NCBI RefSeq assembly: GCF_041820985.1
Contig: NZ_JBGUAU010000023.1
Location: 20,232-84,231, forward strand
DNA: 64,000 nucleotides
Reading direction: 5' to 3'
Source of the DNA: Evansella sp041820985
GTDB lineage: Bacteria > Bacillota > Bacilli > Bacillales > Salisediminibacteriaceae
Shown here: positions 19,493 to 28,402 of the stretch, in pieces
Numbering within the stretch: the first letter of the stretch is position 1
Layout of the letters: each line of letters starts with the position of its first letter
The notes under the pieces: generated by a model
What the model was told of the DNA's origin: nothing
Database searches by the model: none
What the model saw: the letters and a program-made list of their open reading frames with translations, nothing else
Translations under genes and position numbers: made by a program

Positions 19493-20404
19493 CTACCTAG
19501 CTCCATAAGCTCGCACCAATGCATCGTACTCCTCCATCGTGATCGGCATGACGCCACCGTGCTTCGAGTTAACCGGAATGTCCAAATCCTCACCTTTTGT
19601 AAATTGCGCTGAGTTTAAATCCGCTGTAAAGTAAGGGAAATATTTTTTCTCCACCGCATAATGGTCTAATAATAAGCACCATCTTTCTTCCCCTTTTACT
19701 TTGAAGCACGCTGGCCCTTCTACTCCCACCACATCTTTCAGATTCGTATCTAACGGAGTGAACTCGCCTAATAAACTATCGGAAACTTCTACCGTAATCG
19801 TTTTCACTGTCTCGTCTTTGGAAAAACGATAGTACTTCCCATCCTCTTCAATGATCGTCGTGTCGATAACGTGATTCTCTCTTTCAATATATAACTCAGG
19901 CTTCGTAAACTCATTGAAATCCTTTGTCTTGGAAAAATAAATTCTTTGTTTCTCTTCCCCAAAGTTTTCACGAGATGCCCAAAACACTAGGAAATCATCT
20001 GCCTCTTTATCATAAATCGTTTCTGGAGCCCAAACACAGCCCGCTGTTTCAGGTCCAACTTTCACTAAGCGTTGATCTGACCAATGGACTAAATCCTCCG
20101 ACTCCCAAACGACAATATGCTGGCTTCCCGATCTTTGCACCTCTTCCCAATCCTTACGATAATGCATCGATAAATCAGTACCAATTATGTAAAACTTCTT
20201 TTCCTTCGGCGAACGGATAATAAATGGATCTCTTACTCCCTTATCTCCCTGTGTAGACCTTAATACAGGCTTTTTGTCGTTGAGAGTATCCCACTTCAGT
20301 CCATCCTTACTTACTGAAAAATACACTTGCTCTGAATCGGCACTACCCTCATCCTGGTGGATAAAATGCACAAACAAATATGCTTCGTTATTCAATTCTG
20401 ACAT
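19493..20404 (-). CDS. Glycoside hydrolase family 43-like protein
   Basis: The 303-residue protein has the five-bladed beta-propeller signs of GH43: GVRDPFII with candidate catalytic base Asp59, GCVWAPETIYD, and GVEGPACFK with a candidate acidic residue. GH43 enzymes act on arabinose- or xylose-containing oligosaccharides. There is no signal peptide, so it should act on imported oligosaccharides in the cytoplasm. That fits the nearby Lpl-type importer, but the link is by proximity only. The ATG at 20404 follows GGGGAG; an in-frame start 17 codons upstream is less likely. Confidence 0.75.
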   Translation of the reverse strand: MSELNNEAYLFVHFIHQDEGSADSEQVYFSVSKDGLKWDTLNDKKPVLRSTQGDKGVRDPFIIRSPKEKKFYIIGTDLSMHYRKDWEEVQRSGSQHIVVWESEDLVHWSDQRLVKVGPETAGCVWAPETIYDKEADDFLVFWASRENFGEEKQRIYFSKTKDFNEFTKPELYIERENHVIDTTIIEEDGKYYRFSKDETVKTITVEVSDSLLGEFTPLDTNLKDVVGVEGPACFKVKGEERWCLLLDHYAVEKKYFPYFTADLNSAQFTKGEDLDIPVNSKHGGVMPITMEEYDALVRAYGAR

Positions 20405-20524
20405 TTCCTGCTCCCCTTTGCTGAAAAAAATTGTGTTTTTGTTACACGGGCACACCCGTACAATGTGAAGGAAGTCTCTATGCTGTTTTAATATCCTTAT
20501 GTTACCAGACCTTCATTTACTCAT

Positions 20525-20591
20525 AGTAAAACGTTACCATTATTTATCGATCTTCACAACGCAAAAGGTTCTCTGAATGGAAACGATTTAT
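20525..20591 (-). promoter_or_regulatory. Pair of LacI/CcpA-like operators upstream of the GH43 gene
   Basis: ATGGTAACGTTTTACTA (complement of about 20524-20540) and TGGAAACGATTTAT (20578-20591, read on the plus strand) each contain a central CG flanked by A/T-rich inverted halves, as in LacI-family operators. Neither is a full cre match. They lie 120-190 bp upstream of the GH43 start. Confidence 0.3.
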
Positions 20592-20599
20592 CTCAACAA

Positions 20600-20885
20600 G
20601 GACCTTGATTACCTTCCTCCTTTTGTACTCCGCCTGAAGGTAATCAATAAATTCCTTTATTATCTTTTCTTGTCTCGAAAGATGCGGATTCGAGACATTT
20701 CCACCCCCTTCAAGCTTACGAAGGTAACCATAACACCTCTTTAGTTACCTTCCTTCCCCTGTAATACCAACGAAGGTAACCATAACACCCTATGGTTACC
20801 TTCCTCCCCCTTAACCGCCACAAAGGTCACGATCCCCCGAAATCCAAAGAAGATCACCATAGCCCTACACTATGATGACCTCCCC
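20600..20885. repeat. Degenerate hairpin repeat (family C, one 52-bp interval)
   Basis: GAAGGTAACCATAACACC occurs at 20720 and again at 20772, 52 bp apart. Weaker relatives start near 20656, 20822 and 20849. The best copy is a hairpin with perfect 12-bp arms AAGGTAACCATA (20773-20784) and TATGGTTACCTT (20791-20802). The core resembles the GGTCACTTTAACACC...GTTACC core of the arrays at 24 and 58 kb. It lies between ygaD and the GH43 gene. Confidence 0.7.
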
Positions 20886-20910
20886 TTCACTATAACTACG
20901 CACTCTCACT

Positions 20911-22653
20911 CTATTCCAACGTCTGCACCTGGAACAAGTTATAATACGCTCCCTCTTGCTTCATCAATTCTTCATGCGATCCCATTTCTACCATACGTCC
21001 ATCTTCAATAACTATAATCTTGTCTGCGTGTGTGATGGTGGATAATCGATGAGCGACAATAAATGTCGTCCTGTTTTCCGCCAATCGAACTAACGATTGC
21101 TGGATTAAATACTCACTTTCCAAATCCAACGCACTCGTTGCTTCATCGAATATTAAAATCTCTGGACTCTTCAAAAACACTCGTGCAATTGCTACACGTT
21201 GTTTTTGCCCACCAGAAAGCTTTACTCCTCGCTCTCCAATATTCGTGTCATATCCTTCTGGTAGCTCCATAATAAAGTCATGGGCATTTGCAGCCTTTGC
21301 AGCAGCAATGAGTTCCTCCTCGGTAGCCTCTGGACGCCCCATTAAAATATTAAATCGTACAGAATCACTGAAAATCACATTATCTTGTAATACGATCCCA
21401 CTTCTGTCACGCAACGAGCGCATTTGATAATCACGAAGGTCCTTTCCATCAATGACAATCCGACCATCCGAAACATCGTAAAATCGAGGAATAAGACTGA
21501 TAATTGTACTCTTTCCTCCCCCACTCATTCCTACAAGGGCTACTGTCTCTCCCCGCTCCACTCGAAAATTAATATCATGAAGCACATTTTGATCATCGTC
21601 GTAGCTAAAACTCACATTATCAAAAATTACTTCCCCTTGCGGATGAGAGTATGGCACGGCTCCCTTTTTATCCGTAATGTCATATTCCTCATCAATTAAC
21701 TCAAACATACGGTCCATAGAAGCGATGGATTGTGTTAATGTTGTGGATGAATTAACCAGCCTACGTAACGGATTGTAAAGACGGTCCATATAAGCAACAA
21801 ATGCTGCCATTGCTCCAACTGTTAAGTCTGTCTGAATAACTAACGCACCTGCCACTGCAATAACAAGGATAGGCGCAATATCAGTCAGTGTATTTACAAC
21901 AGCGAATGTCTTTGCATTCCACCGTGTATGATCAATTGCTTTGTCTAAAAAATTCTCATTCCGCTTATCAAATTGCTTCTGCTCATGCTCTTCAATTGCA
22001 AAACTTCGAATCACGTTCATCCCTTGAAGTCGTTCATGAAGATGACTTTGTACCTCGGCTAATGCTTGAGATCGATGTCTCGTAAGTAAACGTAATTTAC
22101 TAAAGAAATATTTAATGGACACCCCATAAAACGGCAATAAACAAATCGCTACTATCGTTAACCAAAAATCCATAGTGAACATAATAATAATGACAACAAT
22201 GATAGAGAACATATCAAGCCATATGTTCATAACTCCTGTGATGACAAAGTTTTTTGTCTGCTCTACATCATGAACAACTCGAGAAATGATCTCTCCCGTT
22301 TTCCGATTAGAGTAAAACTTCAGGCTTAGCTTTTGCAAATGTTCAAACAGCTGATTTCGTATATCATATAGAACTTTGCTCCCAGTCCACTGGGCAAAAT
22401 ACTGGCGATAATATTCAACTGGAGGACGTAATACGATAAAAACAATGAGTACAATTCCCATTAGCCAGTACAATGATGTCATTTTCTCATCCACCGATAA
22501 GTTAGGTGCTCCGATAATATCATCAATGACATATTTTAATACAAGAGGAATCATAAGAGGAATTCCGAATTTAAATAATCCAATTAAAATGGTTATAATT
22601 ATTTGTTTCCAATAAGGTTTTATAAATTTTAAATAACGTTTTATACTATCCAA
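20911..22653 (-). CDS. ygaD: ABC transporter with fused membrane and ATPase domains (YgaD-like)
   Basis: This 580-residue half-transporter of the MsbA/LmrA type has six N-terminal helices (to about residue 310) and a C-terminal ATPase. Walker A is GMSGGGKST, the signature is LSGGQKQR, and Walker B is ILIFDEATSALD. It should homodimerise and export lipids, drugs or peptides; the substrate is unknown. The start is TTG at 22653, preceded by AGGGGTG, giving MDSIKRYLKFIKPYW as in B. subtilis YgaD. Reading from an upstream in-frame codon would add 23 unlikely residues. It is placed next to ygaC as in B. subtilis. Confidence 0.9.
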   Translation of the reverse strand: MDSIKRYLKFIKPYWKQIIITILIGLFKFGIPLMIPLVLKYVIDDIIGAPNLSVDEKMTSLYWLMGIVLIVFIVLRPPVEYYRQYFAQWTGSKVLYDIRNQLFEHLQKLSLKFYSNRKTGEIISRVVHDVEQTKNFVITGVMNIWLDMFSIIVVIIIMFTMDFWLTIVAICLLPFYGVSIKYFFSKLRLLTRHRSQALAEVQSHLHERLQGMNVIRSFAIEEHEQKQFDKRNENFLDKAIDHTRWNAKTFAVVNTLTDIAPILVIAVAGALVIQTDLTVGAMAAFVAYMDRLYNPLRRLVNSSTTLTQSIASMDRMFELIDEEYDITDKKGAVPYSHPQGEVIFDNVSFSYDDDQNVLHDINFRVERGETVALVGMSGGGKSTIISLIPRFYDVSDGRIVIDGKDLRDYQMRSLRDRSGIVLQDNVIFSDSVRFNILMGRPEATEEELIAAAKAANAHDFIMELPEGYDTNIGERGVKLSGGQKQRVAIARVFLKSPEILIFDEATSALDLESEYLIQQSLVRLAENRTTFIVAHRLSTITHADKIIVIEDGRMVEMGSHEELMKQEGAYYNLFQVQTLE

Positions 22654-22842
22654 GCTGACACCCCTAATCTTACTTTCACACTGTTTTTTTCTACTATTTC
22701 CTCCCGAAAGAAAGAATATCAATTATGCTTTATTATAGCTGGTTTGTGTGTTTCGATAATTGGAAGGGCTGATGATAATCTTTTCTTTTTTATTCTTCGG
22801 TCGTCGTGAATGGACATGATTACTTTTGAACCTACTTGATCC

Positions 22843-22877
22843 AAAAAGAAAAAGACGGTTTTGTTTATTTAACCGTC
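22843..22877 (-). terminator. Terminator after ygaC
   Basis: GACGGTT and AACCGTC arms flank a ten-base loop. On the minus strand the hairpin is followed by TTTTTCTTTTT. It lies 27 bp downstream of the ygaC stop codon. Confidence 0.8.
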
Positions 22878-22903
22878 CTCCCTTGTATTATATGCAGAAA
22901 CTT

Positions 22904-23431
22904 CTAGCGATATTGTAAAAATCTTTCGTACCAATACTCAATAAAACCTGGCTCAAAAGGACCTTTTTGTTGTCCTACCCAAGATACGAGCTCGTCCACA
23001 CTACGACGGAGAATAACCTCCACTTCATCCGGGTAGTTCATCTGATTTTTATGTAGAGCAAATTCATCTTCATCTAACAGCTTGTACGTTTTATCCGGAA
23101 ACACTTTAATATCTAAGTCATAATCAATATATTTTAATGCTTCGTCATCATATGTAAATGGGGTTCCTAAATTACAATAATAATGAATCCCGTCATTTCG
23201 TATCATTCCAATCACATTAAACCAATTATGAGCGGTAAAATAGCAGATTGCAGGTTCTCTCGTTCTCCACTGTCTTCCATCTGACTCTTGAACCATAATC
23301 CTGTCATTTCCACCAATCACTTCATGAGAAGTTCCTTTTAATATTATCGTTTCTTCCCAAACACGATGAAGCTGCCCATTGTGCTTATAGCTATGTACTT
23401 GTATGTTACTGCCTGTCTTGGGAAAACTCAC
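22904..23431 (-). CDS. ygaC: DUF402 nucleoside tri/diphosphatase-like protein (YgaC)
   Basis: The 175-residue protein matches the YgaC family in length and in landmarks such as HRVWEETI, WFNVIGMI, YYCNLGTPF and the acidic metal-binding stretch YIDYDLDIKVFPD. Studied relatives hydrolyse nucleoside tri- and diphosphates with a divalent metal. The start is GTG, about seven bases after GGAG. It is preceded by the DUF3939-like gene with a 23-bp gap, so the two probably form an operon. Confidence 0.85.
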   Translation of the reverse strand: MSFPKTGSNIQVHSYKHNGQLHRVWEETIILKGTSHEVIGGNDRIMVQESDGRQWRTREPAICYFTAHNWFNVIGMIRNDGIHYYCNLGTPFTYDDEALKYIDYDLDIKVFPDKTYKLLDEDEFALHKNQMNYPDEVEVILRRSVDELVSWVGQQKGPFEPGFIEYWYERFLQYR

Positions 23432-23454
23432 ATTTCTTCTCCTTTCTTAATTAA

Positions 23455-23919
23455 TTATCTTGAAGCACGGTGGGTAACCATTCGATCTTTTGCATGTAAG
23501 TATAGATCAAACGGTGGTTTCTTGGTTAAATAATCTTTCAGCTTAAAATAACTAATCTGTTGATATGGATCTCCGGGAGTTATGGGATACTCTCCTTTTT
23601 CCAAAAAATATTGATCACAAGCAATTTGACATAAATCGATGTATTTAGGGTATTCTTGTTCTTCAAAAATTTCAAATGTCTCTTTTGACATGTAGAAATT
23701 CTTATCTGGTTTTCCGCCTAAGTGGGTGTGAAGTAAATTAAAGTCAATTTCATGAGTATCTAACACGATACTTCGAAGCGAAACTCCTTTAGGGAGATTG
23801 GAGGCATAATCATTTACTGCCTTTCTCACATCATCAATCGTAACAGTGACTATAGGTATCTCTTTTGACTTCCCATCATCTTCTTTCTTCTTGTTTTTCC
23901 CACTTTTCCAAAAGAACAT
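23455..23919 (-). CDS. Conserved hypothetical protein, DUF3939-like
   Basis: The 154-residue protein opens with a very basic FFWKSGKNKKKE stretch. It then reads VTIDDVRKAVNDYASNLPKG and has two copies of a helix-rich unit that ends in YMSKETFEIFEEQ-type segments (near 85-95) and a related YLHAKDRM near the end. This resembles the DUF3939 family of Bacillaceae as I remember it. It has no signal peptide and no catalytic motif that I recognise. It probably shares a transcript with ygaC. Function unknown. Confidence 0.7.
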   Translation of the reverse strand: MFFWKSGKNKKKEDDGKSKEIPIVTVTIDDVRKAVNDYASNLPKGVSLRSIVLDTHEIDFNLLHTHLGGKPDKNFYMSKETFEIFEEQEYPKYIDLCQIACDQYFLEKGEYPITPGDPYQQISYFKLKDYLTKKPPFDLYLHAKDRMVTHRASR

Positions 23920-24077
23920 TATATCCCTCCCACCATCTAGTGGTTAAAGTTGGTAATCCTCTCTAGCACATATATACACTTTACCCTTTTCTTTCTTCAA
24001 TTCAACTTCATTATACTATTGATTTCCAAATTTTAAAATGATTATTAGAAATAGGCATTGACTAGGTCGGATTTTCT

Positions 24078-25090
24078 TGCTGGTTCGGTCACTTTAACAC
24101 CTCCATTGTTACCCAAACCATCCTTTTCTTCCTCGTTCGGTCACTTTGGCACCTCCATTGTTACCCAACTTCGCATTTTCTTCCTCGTTCGGGCACTTTA
24201 ACACCTCCATTGTTACCCAACTTCGCATTTTCTTCCTGGTTCGGTCACTTTAACTCCTCCATTGTTACCCAATCCATCCTTTTCTTCCCGGTTCGGTCAC
24301 TTTAACACCTCCATTGTTACCCAACTTCTCCTTTTCTTCCTCGTTCGGTCACTTTAACTCCTCCATTGTTACCCAAACCATCCTTTTCTTCCTGGTTCGG
24401 TCACTTTGACACCTCCATTGTTACCCAACTTCTCCTTTTCTCCCTCGTTCGGTCACTTTGACACCTCCATTGTTACCCAACTTCTCCTTTTCTTCCTTGT
24501 TCGGTCACTTTAACTCCTCCTTTGTTACCCAAACCATCCTTTTCTTCCTGGTTCGGTCACTTTAACTCCTCCATTGTTACCCAACTTCTCCTTTGCTTCC
24601 TCGTTCGGTCACTTTGACTCCTCCATTGTTACCCAACTTCTCCTTTTCTCCCTCGTTCGGTCACTTTGACTCTTCCATAGTTACCCAATCCACCCTTTTC
24701 TTCCTCGTTCGGTCACTTTAACTCCTCCATTGTTACCCAACTTCTCCTTTTCTTCCTCGTTCGGTCACTTTAACTCCTCCATTGTTACCCAATCCACCCT
24801 TTTCTTCCTCGTTCGGTCACTTTAACTCCTCCATTGTTACCCAAACCATCCTTTTCTTCCTGGTTCGGTCACTTTAACTCCTCCATTGTTACCCAACTTC
24901 TCCTTTTCTTGCTGGTTCGGTCACTTTAACTCCTCCATTGTTACCCAATCCACCCTTTTCTTCCTCGTTCGGGCACTTTAACACCTCCATTGTTACCCAA
25001 CTTCTCCTTTGCTTCCTCGTTCGGTCACTTTAACTCCTCCATAGTTACCCAATCCACCCCTTTCTTCCTCGTTCGGTCACTTTGGCACCA
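24078..25090. repeat. 52-bp tandem repeat array A1 (19 copies)
   Basis: The word GTTACCC occurs 19 times from 24108 to 25044, a span of 936 bp = 18 x 52. The intervals I measured are 52 bp, with no net insertion or deletion. The unit is GTTCGGTCACTTTAAC, then TCCTCCATTG, then TTACCCAAC, then TTCTCCTTTTCTTCCTC. Copies differ by a few substitutions spread over the unit. 52 is not a multiple of three and no frame stays open. The array fills the gap between the DUF3939-like gene (start 23919) and sspE. The same unit forms array A2 at 58.4-59.0 kb. Confidence 0.95.
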
Positions 25091-25153
25091 TTTATTATTC
25101 CCCACTCACCTAATCCTTCCTAATTCGAGCACCCATCAAGCCTTTCCCAACAT

Positions 25154-25190
25154 TAAAAACACCCCTTTTTCCGAATAGGAAAAAGGGGTG
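25154..25190 (-). terminator. Terminator of sspE
   Basis: CACCCCTTTTTCC and GGAAAAAGGGGTG are perfect 13-bp arms with a five-base loop. On the minus strand the hairpin is followed by TTTTTAATG, 35 bp after the sspE stop codon. Confidence 0.85.
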
Positions 25191-25224
25191 CTAGGACACT
25201 AATGAATTACATTAGCATAAGATA

Positions 25225-25401
25225 TTACTGTTGTTTAGAAGAAGCTTGTTGCTTACGTTGTGCAGATTGTTGGTTTTGTTGACGTACTTCTTGTGCATCA
25301 GTCTCACTAGCAAATTCATAGTTATTGCTTTGCCCTTGTGCAGATTGTGCATTTTGTTGACGTACTTGCTGTGCGTTCGTTTTAGAAGCTCGCTTTGCCA
25401 T
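25225..25401 (-). CDS. sspE: Gamma-type small acid-soluble spore protein SspE
   Basis: This 58-residue protein begins MAKRASKTNAQQVRQQ and consists almost wholly of Gln, Ala, Ser, Asn, Arg and Lys. It carries two copies of an AQ(Q/E)VRQQN(A/Q)QSAQ block separated by NNYEFASETD, the germination-protease cleavage region of gamma-type SASPs. Such proteins store amino acids in the spore core. A very strong ribosome-binding site (complement of 25408-25416) precedes the ATG. Its place next to fabL is as in B. subtilis. Confidence 0.95.
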   Translation of the reverse strand: MAKRASKTNAQQVRQQNAQSAQGQSNNYEFASETDAQEVRQQNQQSAQRKQQASSKQQ

Positions 25402-25574
25402 CTTGTATCACCTCCACAGAGATTATCATCTCCACGAGGTAATTTTTTATCCGAAAAAAAAACGTCATTTTTTAAACAAATTTTTAAGACTTTAATGAAA
25501 TGCAGTACTAACACTAAGTTATATAACGATACCAATTTTCTCCTTTTTTTGTCTGATTTACCCCTTCAAAAACG

Positions 25575-26330
25575 TCACGTCAATAATGAAATCCCACCAT
25601 CAACAACAATAGTTTGTCCACAAATCATTTTGGCTTCTTCCGAAAGTAAAAATAATACTGCATCAGCTAAATCATCGGGTTCCACCAACCGCCCAGCAGG
25701 AGTTCTACTGATAGCATCACTCAATAGTTCTTCACGATTTGGAAAGTGTGTAAGAGCATCTGTGTCTACAGCACCTCCAGACACTGCATTCACTCGAATT
25801 TGAAAGGGAGCAAGTTCTACTGCCAAATAACGTGTTAGAGCCTCTACAGCAGCCTTAGAAACTCCTACTGTTGTATAGTTTTTCAAATACCTCTGTGACC
25901 CTAACGAACTTAAACTGACAATTGCTCCTCCATTTCCAGCATTTTTCATACGCTCTGCAGCTAGCTGCGAACAAAACAGCATCCCTTTATTGTTAATATC
26001 CATTGTCCAATCCCAATGACTTTCCTCTAGTTCCAACAGTGGTCTCAAAACACCAGACGCAGCATTGTTAACTAAAATATCCATTCTTCCAAATTTTTCA
26101 TCTATCGCTTGGAACATCTCTTCTACTTTTTCTTTTTTGGCAATATTCGCTTTAAAGGTTAGTACTTCCACTCCCAACTTCTCAATTTCAGCAGCTGCTT
26201 CTTCCGCTTTCGAACGACTTCGCGCGTAATTTAAAACGATATTGTAGCCTTTTTCTGCTAATTTCATCGCAATTCGTTTTCCAATTCCCCTACTACTTCC
26301 CGTAATAAGTGCCACTTTTTTTTCGCTCAT
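25575..26330 (-). CDS. fabL: Enoyl-ACP reductase FabL (NADPH)
   Basis: This 251-residue short-chain dehydrogenase has the TGSSRGIG cofactor motif at 10-17, the NNAASG motif near 88-93, and the active-site pair Tyr152/Lys159 in YTTVGVSK, the spacing seen in FabL. FabL reduces the enoyl-ACP double bond in the last step of the fatty acid elongation cycle and is naturally tolerant of triclosan. Position next to sspE supports the assignment. The ATG at 26330 is chosen because GGAGG lies eight bases upstream. Confidence 0.9.
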   Translation of the reverse strand: MSEKKVALITGSSRGIGKRIAMKLAEKGYNIVLNYARSRSKAEEAAAEIEKLGVEVLTFKANIAKKEKVEEMFQAIDEKFGRMDILVNNAASGVLRPLLELEESHWDWTMDINNKGMLFCSQLAAERMKNAGNGGAIVSLSSLGSQRYLKNYTTVGVSKAAVEALTRYLAVELAPFQIRVNAVSGGAVDTDALTHFPNREELLSDAISRTPAGRLVEPDDLADAVLFLLSEEAKMICGQTIVVDGGISLLT

Positions 26331-26467
26331 CAAATATACCCTCCATTAACAATCAATGTATTATCTTAATTTTGGTTATGTATCCAGTTATCGACCTCAT
26401 TATATCGAATATGTAGACAATCATCTAGGAAAACTAGAAATAGTTTAACATTCAAGGAGGTAATTCT

Positions 26468-26692
26468 ATGTACGTTGGGCGTGACTTTACAGAACTATCC
26501 ATGTTACCTAAATCCGAATGGACGGAAAAAGAATTAGCTTATTTTCACCACAGCTTACAGCAAATGGTTCCTTATCTCAATTCAGAAGGTGTAACCATTC
26601 ATAATGAAATCGTGGTTGAACTGATGGATCGTGGTGGATTAACTCACACAGAAGCAACATGGACGAGTGGAACGAGAATTCATTTTGACTAG
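26468..26692 (+). CDS. yfhS: Conserved small protein, YfhS-like
   Basis: This 74-residue protein (opening MYVGRDFTELSMLPKSEW) lies divergently from fabL, at the place held by yfhS in B. subtilis, and has the expected length. AAGGAGG precedes the ATG with ideal spacing. There is no signal peptide, membrane helix or catalytic motif. Function unknown; the name rests on position, length and general resemblance. Confidence 0.75.
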   Translation: MYVGRDFTELSMLPKSEWTEKELAYFHHSLQQMVPYLNSEGVTIHNEIVVELMDRGGLTHTEATWTSGTRIHFD

Positions 26693-26730
26693 AGCTTAGG
26701 CTTTTGGAAAAATAACATGTTCTATTTTTA

Positions 26731-26771
26731 CACGATTTATTGCTTCCCCTTATCAATAAATCGTGATTTCT
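26731..26771 (+). terminator. Terminator after yfhS
   Basis: CACGATTTATTG and CAATAAATCGTG form a perfect 12-bp stem followed by ATTTCTTTT. Flanking AGGCTTTT/AAAAGCCT can extend it as an outer stem. Confidence 0.8.
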
Positions 26772-26826
26772 TTTATAAAAGCCTATACAATATAGATAAA
26801 TCCAAATGTTGGGAGTGGGGGCTTAT

Positions 26827-27783
26827 ATGAAAGCAGTTGTTTATGAGCAATACGGAGGTCCTGAAGTTTTACAAGTAAAAGAAATGAGTAATCCATCGCC
26901 TAAGGAAAATGAAGTTTTAATAAAAGTAGGAGGCAGCGCTATCAATCCGGTTGATACATACTTCCGAAAAGGGATAAGACAAGTACCATCTTTTCCTCAC
27001 ATCCCTCATTTTGATTTAGGTGGAACGATTGTTGAAGTAGGAGAAAAAGTGACAGAATATAAAATAGGCGATAAAGTGTGGGGCACGAATATACCTGGAA
27101 CATGCGCAGAATACGTTGTTGTTTCCACAGATCAAGTTTTTCCTCTACCAGATTTTGTTTCAGAAGTCGAAGGTGCTGCACTGGCAATGCCATTTATGAC
27201 AGCTCACTTGTCGCTTCATTTCCGTGCTAAAGTCCAGCCAGGAGAATTCGTACTCATTTATGGCGGTGCAGGCGCAGTTGGTAACGCAGCAATTCAACTC
27301 GCAAAACGTGCAGGAGCAAAGGTTATTGCTACTGCCAGTACACAAGAAAAACTCGAGCTTTGCAAAAAAGCTGGCGCTGATTACGGAATTTTATATACAG
27401 AAGAAGATGTTGTTGAAAAGGTGAAAGGAATTACGGATGGCGTAGACGTCATTCTAGATATGTCCTTAAGTGAAAATATGGAGTCTGATTTAGAGATAAT
27501 CAAAGTAGGTGGACGAATCATCACCATCGGCTCCCCGAAAAATAATGCCCCTATATTACCTTGGCGAGTCTTGAACCAAAAGCACGCGTCTTTAATGGGC
27601 GTACTTTTATTTACTGCTCCTAAAGGAGAATTAGTGAAGGCTGGAGAGGAAATTAGTAGCTTACTATCACAAAAGACCATCCATTCACATGTTGGAGCAA
27701 CCTATCCCTTTGAAGAAGCAGCGAAAGCTCATCAAGCGATAGAAGCCCACACCCTGAACGGCAGTATCGTACTCATACCATAA
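26827..27783 (+). CDS. Zinc-independent quinone oxidoreductase (MDR superfamily)
   Basis: The 318-residue protein has the GroES-like N-terminus of medium-chain reductases (MKAVVYEQYGGPEVL) and an NADPH-binding Rossmann motif GGAGAVGNAAIQLAK near 145-160. It lacks the zinc-binding cysteines of alcohol dehydrogenases, so it fits NADPH:quinone oxidoreductases, which reduce quinones or reactive enones. The ATG at 26827 is preferred to an in-frame codon seven triplets earlier because the family starts MKAV. A terminator follows. Confidence 0.85.
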   Translation: MKAVVYEQYGGPEVLQVKEMSNPSPKENEVLIKVGGSAINPVDTYFRKGIRQVPSFPHIPHFDLGGTIVEVGEKVTEYKIGDKVWGTNIPGTCAEYVVVSTDQVFPLPDFVSEVEGAALAMPFMTAHLSLHFRAKVQPGEFVLIYGGAGAVGNAAIQLAKRAGAKVIATASTQEKLELCKKAGADYGILYTEEDVVEKVKGITDGVDVILDMSLSENMESDLEIIKVGGRIITIGSPKNNAPILPWRVLNQKHASLMGVLLFTAPKGELVKAGEEISSLLSQKTIHSHVGATYPFEEAAKAHQAIEAHTLNGSIVLIP

Positions 27784-27800
27784 AGGTCCTAATTAATATA

Positions 27801-27836
27801 ATGGCTCCGTTCATTTGAACAGGGCCATTTTTATTG
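27801..27836 (+). terminator. Terminator after the quinone oxidoreductase
   Basis: ATGGCTCCGTTC and GAACAGGGCCAT form an imperfect stem with a four-base loop followed by TTTTATT, 17 bp after the stop codon. Confidence 0.75.
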
Positions 27837-27950
27837 TTAAAAACAACAAGTTTCTTCTTTGAACTTAGTGGCATCCTGAAGTGAAAATAGAGTCCTTAAT
27901 AAAACCCATCATATGGAAGATATGGTACACTTTATTCAGGAGGTGTTTCT

Positions 27951-28292
27951 ATGATTTGGGTAAGTATTTTCGTAATTACCTTGTTATGGTTTTTCATTGG
28001 ACGGTTAGTAAAGCAAAAGTTACATATACCGAAAAGAACTTGGGGCTACAAACATGAAAGGAAAAGCTTCGCAATTCTATTTTATCTTATGCTAATAAGC
28101 TTTGTACTCTTTGGTGTTCTCTATGACAATGCAAACCCCTTTCTTTTGTTCCCATTCTTAGGAGTACTAATAAATTTATTATTTAGTGTAGAACAATATT
28201 TATTTAAGAAACAAGAAAAGCAATATCTCCTATATCTACTTGATGGCGCCGCGTGGTTATTCCTAGGCATTACTGTATATATGTTCATATAA
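27951..28292 (+). CDS. Small membrane protein, DUF4181-like
   Basis: This 113-residue protein has about four hydrophobic helices with a basic loop after the first (KQKLHIPKRTWGYKHERK). Its length and layout recall the DUF4181 family of small Bacillaceae membrane proteins. AGGAGGTG precedes the ATG. It is monocistronic. Function unknown. Confidence 0.65.
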   Translation: MIWVSIFVITLLWFFIGRLVKQKLHIPKRTWGYKHERKSFAILFYLMLISFVLFGVLYDNANPFLLFPFLGVLINLLFSVEQYLFKKQEKQYLLYLLDGAAWLFLGITVYMFI

Positions 28293-28313
28293 TATAAATT
28301 TCCACCTAAAATA

Positions 28314-28341
28314 AGGGTCCTGAAGAAGAGTTCAGGTCCCT
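28314..28341. terminator. Hairpin between convergent genes
   Basis: AGGGTCCTGAA and GTTCAGGTCCCT can pair with one mismatch. The hairpin lies between the rightward DUF4181-like gene and the leftward chromate transporter genes. A T-run is lacking. Confidence 0.4.
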
Positions 28342-28402
28342 CATTAATAACGTATACATTTAGACTATCTGGTTGTTCACAATAACACCAATCTCTGTCA
28401 CT

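Noticed and set aside
24078..25090. A CRISPR array
   Set aside because: The whole 52-bp unit is conserved. There are no constant repeats alternating with unique spacers, only a few scattered substitutions, and no cas gene is present in the window.
25231..25803. A 190-codon plus-strand ORF across sspE and the fabL end
   Set aside because: It runs antisense to two well-supported genes and has no family character.
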